Source: Lycorma delicatula (taxonomy: Eukaryota > Arthropoda > Insecta > Hemiptera > Fulgoridae). From it: a DNA stretch of 64,000 bases. Location: NCBI RefSeq assembly GCF_047948215.1, contig NC_134458.1:136657036-136721035 (forward strand). The letters run 5' to 3'. Below the pieces are notes generated by a model, which saw nothing but the letters and a program-made list of their open reading frames with translations, made no database searches and was not told where the DNA came from. Of the stretch, positions 41,478 through 54,850 are shown piece after piece; positions within the stretch are counted from its first letter, which is position 1, and each line of letters starts with the position of its first letter. The position numbers and the translations under genes are program-made.

Positions 41478-41710
41478 GTTATATTAGTTTTCAATGAAAG
41501 TATTAAATCTGAAGAAGGCGCAATCAAATTTATTGAAGAGCATGATATTTACAAAAACCGCAAAATTGTATTTATGGTAATGAGATAATGTTGCAATTTC
41601 ATAAACTTCAGCGATCGAGCTGTACAAAACCACAGTGCCATGAGTATAATTATTTTTTTATTTAAGTAGTTTTTTGTTGATTAATGATAATAGGAGTATG
41701 TTGGCTGAAC

Positions 41711-41746
<36 letters not shown>

Positions 41747-42005
41747 GGATTAGTGGAAGACCTACAATCAATTGCCAAACATAGGTTAAGAACATAAAAT
41801 AGTAACACATAGGTATAATTTTTTTTTGACCCTGAAAGAAGCGCATACGCAAAAAGCTAAAAGAACGTAGAGAGTGACAAACCATCGTAAGAAAATACAG
41901 TATGGCATGCATCGGACGGTGATTGACTCGTACCCCTGAAAGTTTGTGGCGTCACCGAAATGAGGGCAATGATTTCTTCTAAAGAATACTTCATGATATT
42001 GTCTT
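41478..42005 (+). pseudogene. Internally deleted ISXO2-like DNA transposase remnant
   Basis: The left part reads, in one frame, ESIKSEEGAIKFIEEHDIYK (41493 onward). After a frameshift it continues CIYGNEIMLQFHKLQRSSCT and KPQCHE (41567-41650), resembling the N-terminal zinc-ribbon segment of ISXO2-like transposases (one expected Cys replaced by Gly). About 230 bases later, ESLWRHRNEGNDFF and RILHDIV (41939-42002) resemble the C-terminal end. The catalytic core in between is missing and its place is taken by an AAT microsatellite and unrelated AT-rich DNA. The protein would have moved the element by cut and paste; this copy cannot. Terminal repeats were not identified. Assignment is by motif memory. 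Confidence 0.5.
41711..41745. repeat. (AAT)n microsatellite
   Basis: About eleven AAT units lying between the two ends of the transposase remnant. Confidence 0.95.
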
Positions 42006-44186
42006 TTTTTAGCCTCCAGAATAAAATAGTAGCTTTATTGAAATCTTAAAGTATTCGGTGTACACAGATAACCGAAAATAACCATTTATTTTCTGAGAGA
42101 TGTTTTTCACGACCGTACAGATTTCAAAATTTTCAAATTAATGGGCTTTGAAATCTCTACTTTCATAACTTATATATTCAAAAACTGTACTGTACTTAAG
42201 TAATTTAATATTTCGACTTTTTCTCAAAATTGTATTAATTATTTCACAGTTCATGAAAAAAAACTATGTCAGCTTCATGAGGTCGAAATATAAAAAACAA
42301 TTTTATAAGTATAATATTTTTAATTAGTTTTAATATCCATCCTTTTTTATTATTTTTTCAGATTTATTTTTATTTAAAATACAAATAGGTATACAAAAAA
42401 AACTGTCCGTTTGGAGAAATGTCGTTTGAAGAAGATACAAATTTGAGAAGCTTGCATATTGATCAAAATAAGAAAACGAGTTCGAAGAAAAGACAATAAA
42501 CGGTGACCTACTGAATATATTAATAAAATTTCTTACGTTCCGCCAGGTTACAAAAAACATACGATCGACTAAAAAAAATTAACTGTACGAAAAAATTAAT
42601 CCTTCATTAAATTTGAATTTTTAGAAATCGGTAATTCATTAGAACAACTATCAGTATACAAATCAAAATATGTCCAATGGGTTACTGCCGCGTAAGTGAG
42701 CATTTAATTCCGCTTGATATTGTACGTTTTGCAGCATTGCGTAGTAGGTTTATATAAGGGTAATAATTCCCTTTTTTGTTTTTGGAAAAACTATCATTTT
42801 TTCAAATTCAAGTCCTACCTTTATCCGAGTTTTAATTTTCTCTTTTTAGAGAGTCCTTTACACTTTTACTTTTCCTTTACGCTTTATATCTTAATTTTTT
42901 GTACTACATCTTAAACAATTTATTTAGGTATTCACGTTTATTAAAACCTACATAGGTTTTTTCACCAGTAAAAGTTTTCAAATAACATTTCTGATATTTG
43001 AACGTACGCCTAATATCATTGATAACATAAGCAATGATGACATAAAAAAGCTTCAAATCATCTATGTAGAAAATTTATTATTATTTAAATCGGGAAAATT
43101 TCTTACTGATAAATACCAGGAAACAGATACAACGGAACTACCAAATGTAAAGGTAGAATAACAGTGCATAACGAAGAGCTATCCTAATGAGCGTCAATCA
43201 TAAGCACTTGAAGAATCAGTTAAATGATGTAACAGAAAAAACAATTATCAATATGGCACTTCTGATCTGAATTTGATTTCTTTCAGATCTTCTCTAAAGC
43301 AATTGTTACATTGTAAAAGTAGAATTTATGGGAGGCGTGATTTTATTTTGGCTATGATTTTTTGATTTTTCAAAGCTTAAATTATTAACTGGCGATAAAG
43401 TATGTTGAAAGAGCACATTTAAGTATAAAGGCTATTACGTCAAATACCTGTAATCTCGGTGCTAATTATGTAACACTGAACAAATTATACAGTTTTAGTT
43501 TCTTTAAAAAAAAATAAATAATACATTTAATTGTAATATTTTCTCATTGAAAATGTATAATATATTAATCAAACAACCTTTACATTCAAGATTACAACCG
43601 TAATAATCGTGAGAAAATAAACGTTAAAATATTGAGGTTTTTATGAAATTTAAAATTAATAAAATGAACTATTTAGAAAAAATAATGTAGGGACAAACTA
43701 AAAAACCTTCTGATATCCATTTTCCATTGTACTAACATCTAAATACGAACAACGGAAATTATAAGTAACCTATTTTATAAATAACAAAAAAAGTGTACAT
43801 TATATCATGACGTAGAATACGTTTTTGATAAATCAAAAGCTTCACGTTTGAAAACAGAAATAACAAATTCCTGACACAAATACTCGATAAGTTGTTACTC
43901 ATCAATGGGAATGATCTGTCAAATCGGACAAAGGTACTAAAAAAACAAACTAACTATTTTTATAAACATAATTATGTTACAAAGGTACTGTAGCAAAAGA
44001 AAAACAAATTACGTTGAATACCTCTATGTTTTTGACACATTGTTGATGTTAAAGTGTGTTTCATCAACGAAGTATAATAAGGCACAAAGAGAGAGGTAAC
44101 AGCGTATGTCCAGTAGAGTGATTGCATAAAGTTTATCCTGATGTTTGGTTTAACATATACCCGGTATGAAGGGAAGTGATGTGTAT

Positions 44187-44218
<32 letters not shown>

Positions 44219-45124
44219 GCCTGTATGTGTGTGTATGTATGAATGCACATTGTGCACTGAAGTGCAGTATATGCAGTCAGTGATGTGATGACAGAACCAA
44301 TGCAGTTATGTTATTACATCATTATTGTAGCGCATATTCTGAGCTGTACATAGCCACTTAACTGACATGCGTTCATCTGGTTATTGTTAAAACTAGTACA
44401 AAATGATATAATGCGCCAGAATTAACCGATTTGAGTATTTCTAAAAATGTATAACACCGTGTTATAATACAATCAATTCCCTTTGAGTATAGTGAAAACT
44501 GCGTTTATCATAATATTAACAAGCAGGAATATTTTGCATTATTTCATATATTTTATAACAGTTTTTTTTCGACTTGAATGGTTTCATGTGCATTCCCATA
44601 CATTTCTATCTAGGCAAATATTCAATTTCAACGTACATCACATGTTTAATTTTTGTTTTTCTTTATAAATTTTTTATTGTGAAATTGTTTAATAAAATAA
44701 CTTACTGTGTAAGAAACTTTTCTCAAATTCTAATTGAACTTTGTATTTTTTATTCCAAATAGTGAACTTGTAAAATTCAACTTTTATTAATCTTCATTCT
44801 TTTAATTTCCTTAATTCCAAAATATCCGTGTTTTTCTGTAGTTACTTTAAATGTCTACTCACTTTTAAAACCAAATAAATATCCCAGTATACTTGTGAAT
44901 AAAAGCTTTACAAAAATCCAATAAAATAATATGTATCACAAAGATACATAAAAGTATATATCTCAATAATATATCAGGTTTAATTTGGTAGAATGTTAGC
45001 GTGTTTCTTGCTTTTCATAAAATCCCAATAAGACATAGTATTTTTGATATACCTTATTAACGTCCTGTCATTGCTTAAGGAAATAAGTAAAATCTATAAA
45101 CAATTTTTTTTAATTTATAAAATT
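42006..45124. other. AT-rich spacer
   Basis: No gene supported. A compound TG/TA microsatellite lies at 44181-44241. Confidence 0.55.
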
Positions 45125-45205
45125 AGGTCGGCGGTATGTTAGCGCTTCAGAGAGTTATTTGAATTCCGGTTTGGCTTGATATTTTTCATAATCTACAATT
45201 TTTTT
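45125..45205 (+). mobile_element. Possible degenerate SINE head (family 2), copy 2
   Basis: GGCGGTATGTTAGCGC (45130-45145), then TTTGAATTCCGG (45158-45169) and TTGATATTTTTCATAATC follow the order of the 20.8-21.0 kb element (box A-like, box B-like, then the GCCACTTTTCACGAGC block). The match is weak, and no tail or target duplication was seen. Confidence 0.35.
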
Positions 45206-48200
45206 TCGAATTAACGCAGAAGCATTGAGCATAAATGGTTGAATTATATAATTCATAAAAAGATTGATGCTAGAAGATTTATTGCAGACCTGCATAAAAT
45301 TGCATTCTTTTACTTTTCAGGGAGATCTCTCTTGCTAGGAATAAATGAATGCTCCTGCCTAGATGGATAGTGAATAATATCCATTGGACTGTTTTCCAGT
45401 CTTCCGGGATAGTTTTCTTTCCAGTGTGGTTATTATTGACATGCCATCGGATAAAACTGGCCCATAAATCCTTTCTTAAGAAATAATTTTGTTAGTTATT
45501 GTTTATTTTTATTATAAAAAATGTATAATTGCATTTAATTAATTTATTATTTTTCTTTTATTGATTATTTTTTTTATTCTTATAATTATGTCTACCTAAC
45601 TTAATTACCCTTAACTACATTTGCCAATGCCATTATTACCTTTCTATATAACTAAAGATTTATACGTATATGTTTCATTAAAAATATTTTGTTTCTTAAC
45701 AATGAAAACTTTATTACGATATTTCTTAGTCTTATTTATTTTTGTTGAACAGTTTTTGTCTTTTTTGTTTTCGATATACATTATAATTTGTGATTGATTT
45801 TTTTTTTAATTTCAACTTTCTTTTAATAAAGTCAAAAAAAATAATGACTTAATTCCGCAAAATTAAATATTTTTCAATTGAACATATATAATTCATGTAT
45901 CATTTTTATTGAAGTGCAACCCATCTTACACTTCACCTATTCAAAAAGGTCGCCTCTAGATGTCAACATTAAAAGTCTAAACAGCTACTATCCAAATCCG
46001 TGCAATAACATTTTTTTACTGTATAACAGAAATAAAACGGGATTACCTAATATTAAAAAAAAACAAAAAAAAACAATATTAATCAACTTTATATCCGAAT
46101 TTGTTTTAAATTAGTCTCGGACACGTCCTTTAATCTCCAAAACCGGATACATTTTCATTTATTATTATATTCAACATTTGACAAAACAGTACAGTTTTAT
46201 ACGGATTGAAGAAAGTAAAACAAAACATTTTACGTATATTACAATTATGTAAGAAGTGAATTAAGATTAAATGCAAAAATATTTATTTTAATTTAATTAT
46301 TACGTAACAATACAATTATGTATGTGAGTTACAAGAGCTTAACAACATAAATAAAAATAAAAACATTAGCGACTTAAAATTAAGAGAGAAAGGAAATTTT
46401 CGGTACAATTTGAAGTTGAAAAAAAGAAGTTGATATAAATGAAAATAATAGTTGTCGTTTTAATTTCGAGGAAAACGGCAGCAGCTCTGAACTGAATATG
46501 ATATAACAGAATGGGATGCCAAGTAATAATTCAGCAGGTATCAAACTAAAGTGGCAATAACCGGGAGGGATTGCTTAGGGCATTTTAGTAGAAGTGTAGA
46601 ACATAACACCAGAGGCAACGTGTTTTGAAACAATTAATATAATGCTTTGAATACTTTTCAACCGTCTCCAGGGAGAGACAGTATATCACCTAACTGGCAG
46701 CCGGGCAGACTGTATAGCGCAACGGCGTCGTAGATATAGGATACGGTGGAGAGACCAGGGCGTCGGATTTTAAAGAGGACGTGCACAGGATGTGTCCGTT
46801 GTGGATCTCTGGACGTGAACGCAGAGCGGACGTAGAGGATGGACCGAAAGCGGCAATAGTAGCAGAGTGTAGAGTTACAACCCGTACCGATGGGAGGCCC
46901 ATATATTAAAACAAGGATTTTCGTCCATCTAATAACCTTATGACCGATCCTATATTAAAACGAGGAGGAATTGTCCACCCCCTTAAAACACCTCCACCGT
47001 TCCGAAACCCTCTTTTACTACATACCCCCTTCTATATTCGTTATCTTGTGTTTTATTGCGCACAGATAGGAGAGGATTCCAATAGAGACTAGCCCCTCTA
47101 CCCGTTTCTCTATCGCCCCGGATCCATCCCTTACCGATATGATAACCTCATACACCCCTCCCGGCCCACCACTTCGACCCCCCCGCTCACATATCCTCAT
47201 CCATCTTACTATTATAACTCATTCTCAACCCCGGCCGAATACAATTTATGAAATTATTACCACCTCACCCGCAATCCCACCCACACATTGTATACAAAGT
47301 CTGATCCCGACATAACCCTTTGGCTACAACCCGCAAAACATAGTACTACTGCTACATTTCACGCATATATATACACACTGATATATTATTGGATGTTTGA
47401 AATCCAAAATTAACGCACATGCATACACATTTATATTTGCACAAGTAAACAAAGAGTATTAGTAATCAGGTCAAATTTAATTCCTCAAATTTTATTTCGA
47501 TAAGCGTAAATTATAATTGCGTTCATAAGGATTTCGATTTAACTTTGTAAAACGTAGGGAACAAATTGATGATTAAGGTATGAAAATGGTAGTTAAATTC
47601 CACAACTAATAGATTGGTTGAGTAATGGATGGTTATTCTATATGCTAGTTTAAATTTAAAAAAAAAGAATTATATAATGAAATTACAATAATAAATGAAA
47701 AACTAAGATATCTAAAAAAATAAAATTCTTTCACCTGCTCTGTTCTATTTCCTCAATAAACCGTATATATATATATATACATACACCTGTATACGAGCAT
47801 CTACGTCGCGGCTTCGCTCGCACTATATGGTTACTTGCGTTTCCCAATTTTTTAAGATTTTAGCCAGTTTTAGTAAAACCGAACTGATTAGTAGCAGGTT
47901 CACCCAGTCGCGTCGCACAGACTATAAGAGTCGCATTGGCAGTAGCTGTGTTGGTTGAGCCGCCGTGGTGTAGACCGTTCCACCCTTTAAAAATTCGAAT
48001 TAAAAAACCCTAAAATGATTTTAGATATATCTGAAGAGTATTTGAAAACTGAAATCTACTGAATATCGCATTTAGTATTTTCATACCTTAAAAGATAAAC
48101 AATCCTTTTATAACTTTCGTTATTAAAACAGATTTTAAATTTTTTAACTCATAATGACAACATAAAACTTAGTAATAATTTAACTTTGTACCTGAAGACC

Positions 48201-49196
48201 AGTACAAGAACATTTCACATCATTGTCTCTTTAAACTAATAATTTATTTACAAGTCTATAATCGCTACATTGTTAGTAATTGTTTCATAAAAAGAAATTT
48301 AGTTGAAGTGCTGATTTAAATTTAAGTAAATAACGATTTAATTTGAAAAAAAAATAAAAAACAGTTCATCACCATGTATTTTTTCTCATTTGGATGAAAC
48401 GGCTTAAGAAATAAAAACGCACTAAAAACAATTATATTGAAATTTTTACTTACAGAACTTCACACCAAAGTGTTAAGATTACTACCGAGTGTGTTGTTAA
48501 GGCTTCATAGAATGCGGGAATGTGCAATGTATTTTTTTCATTTGAAACTTTATATAAGAATGGCTTTAGGTTCTCTATCATTTACGCTATTCAAATTTAG
48601 TCAATGATGACTTCAAATTGTTTAAAGAATATAATTTTTCCTTTGAAATATTTCCATTTTCAATTACCCATAAATTACTTATCACATGATCATCAAAGGA
48701 ACTTTCTTTATAAAATATAACAATGATTAACGAAAACTGTAGATATATTTTTTTTAAATGTGAAAGTTGGACATATGTTAAAAACAATACGTATACACAT
48801 AACTTAGAAGCCCTTTTATTTAGATTTCGGTTTATAATAAACCGAAACGAATCATAAAAACAAACAAGTAATTTATACGATTTTTCAGTAACGTCAATTA
48901 ATAAGCTGACAAAGCTTCAAAGCAAACAGACGGTCACTAAATAATATTAATTAGATACATTGACATTACTTGAAAAGTCAGACAAATTTCTAAATAATCC
49001 AATTACGATTAATTACCGTAATTTTGTAATTTTTAAATAATTTTAAATCACAAATGGAAATATATTTATATTTGTTATTTTAAGACTATATCTCAACAAC
49101 ATATATTATCCCATTTATTTAAAATTTTTATTTATTTAAAATCAAATAAAAATTGTACATTTATTTAAAATCCTTAGGTTTGTTTTTTTCCAACCA
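45206..49196. other. Spacer with a CpG-containing island at 46480-47350
   Basis: Mostly AT-rich. The island at 46480-47350 is much richer in G+C, purine-rich first and pyrimidine-rich after about 46980, without a convincing ORF. 47760-47990 starts with a TA run and holds CGCGGCTTCGCTCGC, a phrase I associate with insect repeats. No gene is supported. Confidence 0.45.
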
Positions 49197-49506
49197 GTTA
49201 TCCAGCTACTGCCGGGTCTGGGTATGTGTGTTTAGGCAAATACAATTAGTGCTACTGACTTGTCAGACCTGACGTAGCTGCAGTATAACTGTAAATGTAC
49301 CGGTAAAGATGTAGTCTAGAACAGACTCGTCGACCGCTACTGAGACGTGTGGTTAATTGAAATCCAACCACCAAAGAACACCGATATCCAAAGTGTAGCA
49401 TTCAAATTTATATCAAAGCAACAACTGCTTTTACGAGTACTCGTACCTTAGAACTCTCGACTTCCAAAATAAGCTGATTTTTCAATGACGAATTTAATCA
49501 CTAGAC
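49197..49506 (-). mobile_element. SINE (family 1 relative) with a different 3' tail
   Basis: Reverse complement shows a GTCTAGTGATTAA box A-like segment (RC of about 49494-49506), box B-like GGTACGAGTAC (RC of 49437-49447), and the family-1 body with TGTTCTTTGGTGGTTGG and AACCACACGTCTCAGTAG. After about 49305 it departs from the other copies: instead of the CATACATATCAT tail it carries CTGCAGCTACGTCAGG and continues to GACCCGGCAGTAGCTGG. It is the most diverged copy, and no target duplication was seen. Confidence 0.7.
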
Positions 49507-51147
49507 ATTTCCTTAGTATATAATTAAAAATAACAAAATAATACATAAAATTTAATTAAAACACAGAGAAGAAATCAATGATCCATTGATTCTAAAAAAA
49601 AAAAACAATTGTAACAATATTTATGCTTTTCTTTAAACGGTACCGCTAACATGAATTTAGAGTAACCTATACAAAATCTCATCGAAATCAATATATCACA
49701 CACATATACACACACACGTGCATTTGTTTTTACCCATAAAAATTTCTAACGATAGATACCGTGTTTATCCGATTACAGTAGCTCAAAAAATTTAAAAAGA
49801 TGTAATTATTAAGAATTTGTTTTATTTCTGCTGTAACATAGCAATAGCAAATAGTTATATTGATCGCATTATATCTTATGGGATGAATATCAAACTTCAT
49901 TAATAATTTAATAATAATAGAAAAAATACGACTTATTTCTTCCCTACTCTTTACCCGTTAAAATCAGTAAATTTATTTTTATTTTATCTATTTTTTAAAT
50001 TAATTTTAAATCCATGTGAAATACAAAAAAAAAGTTTAAAACTATATATCCTCAGCTATTTACAGTCAGTCACATAAGATACTTTAGGGTAACAATTTTT
50101 CGGTTGTCCGGAAAGGTCGTCCTTCTTCCAGCCGAAGGTGAAACATAATTAAATTTTTTTTTTAAATATGAATACGAATAAAACACATTTTTTATCAAAT
50201 CGCAAGTGAACTAGCAGTTTTAAATAATAATTTAATTAATTAAATACTTCATGCTGTGGCAAAATAATGTACCTTAAATCACTAAGAAAATCACTAACCG
50301 AGACGTTGTCTTATGAACAAACGTACAAAATCGTATAGTAATTTTATTACATCGTTGTCACAGTGCATTCTTCCCTGCAACAGGTAATGTTCAGCTGATA
50401 TTTTAAAGAAATTTTTTGTTTTAACCGCTTCATCTTCAGAATATATATTATTTGTCATTGTAACTTAATTTCTGATATTAGAATTTCTTTTTTATCTTTA
50501 AAAATAATATTTTCCCACTGTATTTTTAGAAGCTTCTTGAAAAATATTCGTTAACTGAAAAATTGTTGATCCAAAATCTTTCAAACTGGGCGCAAAGTGG
50601 GAGAATATTTTCAATTAATAGTCATGATTTTTTAATTTTTCTGCGCGTATAAAACAGACGAAAAATGGAATAGGATAAAAAGTAGTTAAAAAAAATAAAA
50701 ATAAGTTTATCCTAATTTTTATTTTTTAAAGAAATTAAAAATTCAATAAAGAAATGAGATGAACTTTCATCCTATAACATAAAAATAATTTTGGAATAAA
50801 ACGAGACCGCGCTAAATTTTATTTATTGTAAGTTAGATTCATTAGAGAGACAGAGATTACAGAGAAAATCACCCAAACAGCTGGAGAAACATTTTTGCTA
50901 ATTATTTATAAAATAATAAATAATTATAATAGATAATTATAGTTGAGGTAATATTTATTATCTCAATAATGAAACATTGCCTTTTTTACTCGATTTAAAA
51001 AAAAAGAATTTTGAATAAGGACCTCTAGAAATAAGGAAATTTTAATTAAATTATATAACACAAATTTGAAATAAATACTACTAATGGCTGATGTACAAAT
51101 CACAAAAAAATAAGTTTTTAAATAAACTTTTATTTATAAAGTATGAC
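49507..51147. other. AT-rich spacer
   Basis: Nothing supported. Confidence 0.55.
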
Positions 51148-51160
51148 TGTGCCTACCTGA

Positions 51161-51453
51161 CTTTTTTCCTGTTTTGTCTCCGGGAATCACCGTCAGGTAC
51201 TACTTCAGACTATAAATGAGAATGATATATATGAGTGTAAGTGAAGTGTAGTCTTGTACAGTCTCAGGTCGATCATCTCTGAGATGTGTGGTTAATTGAA
51301 ACCCAACCACCAAAGAACACCGGTAACCACGATCTAGTATACAAATCCATATAAAATTAACTGCCTTTACTAAGATTTGAAGCTTATAATTCTCGACTTC
51401 GAAATCGGCTGATTTTGCGAAGACGCGTTCACCATTAAAACAATCCGGTGGGT
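51161..51453 (-). mobile_element. tRNA-derived SINE (family 1), copy 3
   Basis: The reverse complement begins CCCACCGGATTG, with decayed box A and box B segments. The family body and a CATATATATCATTCTCAT stretch near the tail follow. The 3' end on plus is a short T-rich run at 51162-51170. Target duplication of 13 bp with one mismatch: TGTGCCTACCTGA at 51148-51160 and TGTGCGTACCTGA at 51454-51466. Confidence 0.88.
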
Positions 51454-51466
51454 TGTGCGTACCTGA

Positions 51467-52787
51467 ATTGGTTGTTTATTGAAGAACGCTTGCCTGCTTG
51501 TGCATTCGTCCCAGAATTCTTTACCAGCGGTTACAAAAAAAAAAAATAAAAATTTAGTTAACTATATGCAAAACCAATTTATAAATAAATTAACCAAAAA
51601 TCTTCGTTTTTGAAGTAAAAGGATTGAATTCAATATTAAAATAGTAGTAAAATAAATTGTCAGTTGTTCATAGCTTTCTCCTATCCAATTACTCATGCAA
51701 AAAATAGATAATAATTTAAAAAATTCTCTTTATAGTAATTTTTTCAAAAAATGATAATTTTTTGTTTAAATAAGCGTAAAAAATTACTAAAATGTTACAA
51801 TTTATTTCTACGTTAAAAAAAAGGAAATTTGGCCTTACAATGTTATATAAAATAATAAATATTTATTGAAAAAACATTTTACTAAAAGATAGTTCAGAAA
51901 AATATTTACTTTGGATTTTGTCTAACACTAATCTTATTAAGGTATTATTAAAAAAACCTCAGTTTTCATTTCAGGCTTTTGGCTTTTAATTATAAAGGAA
52001 AGAACATGTTTCGTTATATTTATAAGCTGCATAACGAAAAAAATTCCTTTTTCCATTAATGTATTCATAATTTAGCTTTTAAGCATATTAATGTCATTAT
52101 GTAACAAATTAATTGAGCTGGATGAGAAAACGCGGCTGGTTCTGTTTTCTGTCAGAAAGACTCATGTGGGTTGATTTTTCTCGTAAACTATCCATCCCTA
52201 TCTGTATTCTTGATATTTTATACCTTGGATAATTACCACAGGAATATTCCAACGTTAGGAATTTTTTCAGAAAATGTGAAATGTTGCACAGAAACACTAT
52301 TTACACTATTTACAAATAACTACCACCGTGATCTGGTAAAGTTTCCAATAAATTATTCGAATTAAGAAAATGCAACCGTAAAGCAATCCAACAAAATACC
52401 GCGCTGTACCAGAGATAAAATATTAACAATTCAATTTAAGAAAAAGTTTTTGAAAAAATTAACCGAACAGATATAAAAATAGTAAAAAGTATGATATATA
52501 TATTTTAAGTAATAATACAGGAATGTGGTTTTAAATCTCCATCAGTCCATTAAATAAAATCAATTAAACATTAATTATGTACACAGTGTTAAGTAAATTT
52601 TTGTCATTTTATAAACTTGCCCCCTCATCAAAATAATGAAAAAAAGTTCATACTTCATAAAAGATTTCGCTCATATTTCTGCTCCAAAGGTCAAATAATA
52701 CTACATTAAAACTCTAAATTATTCAATAAGTTTTTCATGCGCAAAGATACATCAAAAATTGAAAAAAGAATCAATTTACCCAGACAA
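51467..52787. other. AT-rich spacer
   Basis: Nothing supported; short frames here look like chance openings. Confidence 0.55.
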
Positions 52788-54850
52788 ATTTTTTTTTGTC
52801 TTCAGTCATCTGACTGGTTTGATGCAGCTCTCAAAGATTCCTTATCTAGTGCCAGTCGTTTCATTTTTTATATCTCTTACGTCCTACATCCCTAACAATT
52901 TTTTTACGTATTCTAAACGTTGCCTTCCTGCACAATTTTTCCCACCTACCTGCTCCTCTAACATCAAAGCGACTATACCAAGATGCCTTAAGATGTGGCC
53001 TATAAGTCTGTCTCTTCTTTTAGCTATATTTTTCCAAATGCTTCTTTCTTCATCAATTTGCCGCAACACCTCTTCATTTGTCACTTTATCCACCCATCTG
53101 ATTTTTATCATTCTCCAATAGCACCACATAATTCTAATCTTTTTTTCTCAGGTACTACGATCGTCCAAGTTTCACTTTCATTGGAAATACGCTCCAAACA
53201 TATACTTTCAAAAATGCTTTCCTGATGTTTAAATTCATTTTTGATGTAAGTAAAGTAAAGTATATTTCTGATTGAAAGTTCGTTTCGTCTGTACTGTTCG
53301 GCATTTTATATCGGAATTGCTACGTCCATCTTTAGTAATTCTACTTCCCAAATAACAAAATTTTCCAACCTCCATAATCTTTTCTCGCTCTACTTTTATA
53401 CTCAGTGGTCTACATTATTTCTACTAAATTTCATTACTTTCGTTTTGTTCCTGTTTATTTTCATGTGGGAGGACTTCATCGACGCCATTCATTGTTTCTG
53501 CTAAATCTTTTTTACACTCAGCTAGAATTACTATATCATCAGCAAATCGTAGCATCTTTGTCTTTTCACCTTGTACTGTTACTCCGGATCTAAAATGCTC
53601 TTTAACATCTTAACTACTAGGTCTATGTAAAGATTAAAAGGTAACGGGAATAGGGAACATCCTTGTTCGATTACCTTTTTTATTACTGCTTCTTTCTTAT
53701 TCTCTTCATTATCGTTGCAGTACGGTTCCTGCAAATGATAGCAATTGTTCTTCTGTCTCTATACTTGAACCATAAATCTTATAAAGTGCTGAACATTTTA
53801 TTCCAGTCTACGTTATCAAATGCCTTTTCAAGTCTATAAATGCCAAGTATGTTGGTTTGTTTTTCTTTAATCTTCCTTCTACTATTAACCTCAGCGCTAA
53901 AATTGCTTCCCTTGGACCTATACTTTTTCTGAAACCAAATTGGTCTTCTCCTAACACTTCTTCCACTTTCCTCTCAATTCTTCTGTACAGAAATCTAGTT
54001 AAGATTTTTGATGCATGGCTAGTTAAGCTAATTGTTCTCTATTCTTCACATTCATCTGATCCTGCTTTTTTTGATATCATGACTATAACACTTTTTTTGA
54101 AGTCTGTCGGAACTTCTTCTTTTCGTAAATATTACACACCAGTTTGTATAATCTATCGCTTCCTCACCTGCATTGCGCAGTAATTCTGCAGGTACCCAGT
54201 CTTTCCGAAGAGCCTTTTTGCCATTCAAATCTTTTAATGCTGTCTTAATTTCAGATCTCAGTATTGTTTCTCCCTTTTCATACTATTCCACTTCCTCTCT
54301 TCTTCATCTATAACACCAGTTTATAATTAATTTCCTCCGTATAACTCTTCAATATATTCCACCCACCTATCAACCTTCTCTTTCGTGAAGATTTTAACTT
54401 ACGTACCACAAAATTCTCCTTAACTTTTCTGTATGCTCCGTCTATTTTACCAATGATCATTCTTCTTTCCACTTCTGAACACTTTTCTTTAATCCACTCT
54501 TCTTTCGCTAATTTGCACTTTATGTTTATAGTATCTCTTAATTATCTATAGGCCATTTTGCCTTCTTTATTACTAGCATTCTTATACTTTCTACGCTCAT
54601 CCATCAGCTGCAATATATCCTCTGATATACAAGGTTTTTTACCAGTCCTTTTTGTTCCGCCTAAGTTTGCTCCTGCTGATTCAAGAATATCCTTTTTAAA
54701 TTCTCCCATTCTTCTTCTATATTTTCTACCTTATCCTTTTTACTCAGACCTCTTGCGATGTCCTCCTCTAAAATCTTCTTTACCTCCTCTTCATCATGCT
54801 TCTCCAATTACACCGATTCATCTGTCACTTTTTCTTCAGGTTTTTGAAAA
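52788..54850 (-). mobile_element. 5'-truncated RTE-type LINE
   Basis: Minus-strand LINE. Its 3' end is the T run at about 52788-52797 on plus (an A tail on minus), preceded on the minus strand by CAGTCAGATGACTGAAGAC. It begins at about 54850, at the point matching 63017 of the plus-strand family member at 61.8-64 kb. The two share about 0.9 kb of closely similar sequence in inverted orientation (53960-54850 against 63017-63945). No clear target duplication was found. Most LINEs are cut at the 5' end in this way by incomplete reverse transcription. Confidence 0.85.
52810..54848 (-). pseudogene. RTE-type ORF remnant: reverse transcriptase and C-terminal domain
   Basis: Reading down the minus strand, the post-endonuclease linker comes first (about 54840-54300). 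RT follows with LRSEIKTALKDLNGKKA near 54270, a TSHASKILTRFLYRRIER block near 54010-53960, and DQFGFRKSIGPREAILALR near 53945-53890. The active-site FADD is at 53535-53546, within MLRFADDIVILAE. The C-terminal segment includes IKIRWVDKVTNEEVLRQIDE and LIGHILRHLGIVALMLEEQ (52884-53129). Stops and shifts are scattered throughout. The endonuclease is missing through truncation. This copy supplies the RT core that the 61.8-64 kb copy lacks, which allows the family layout to be inferred. Confidence 0.82.

Noticed and set aside
45270..45480. Possible exon after a pyrimidine tract ending TTTTCAG near 45321
   Set aside because: The frame closes quickly and no downstream donor or homology supports it.
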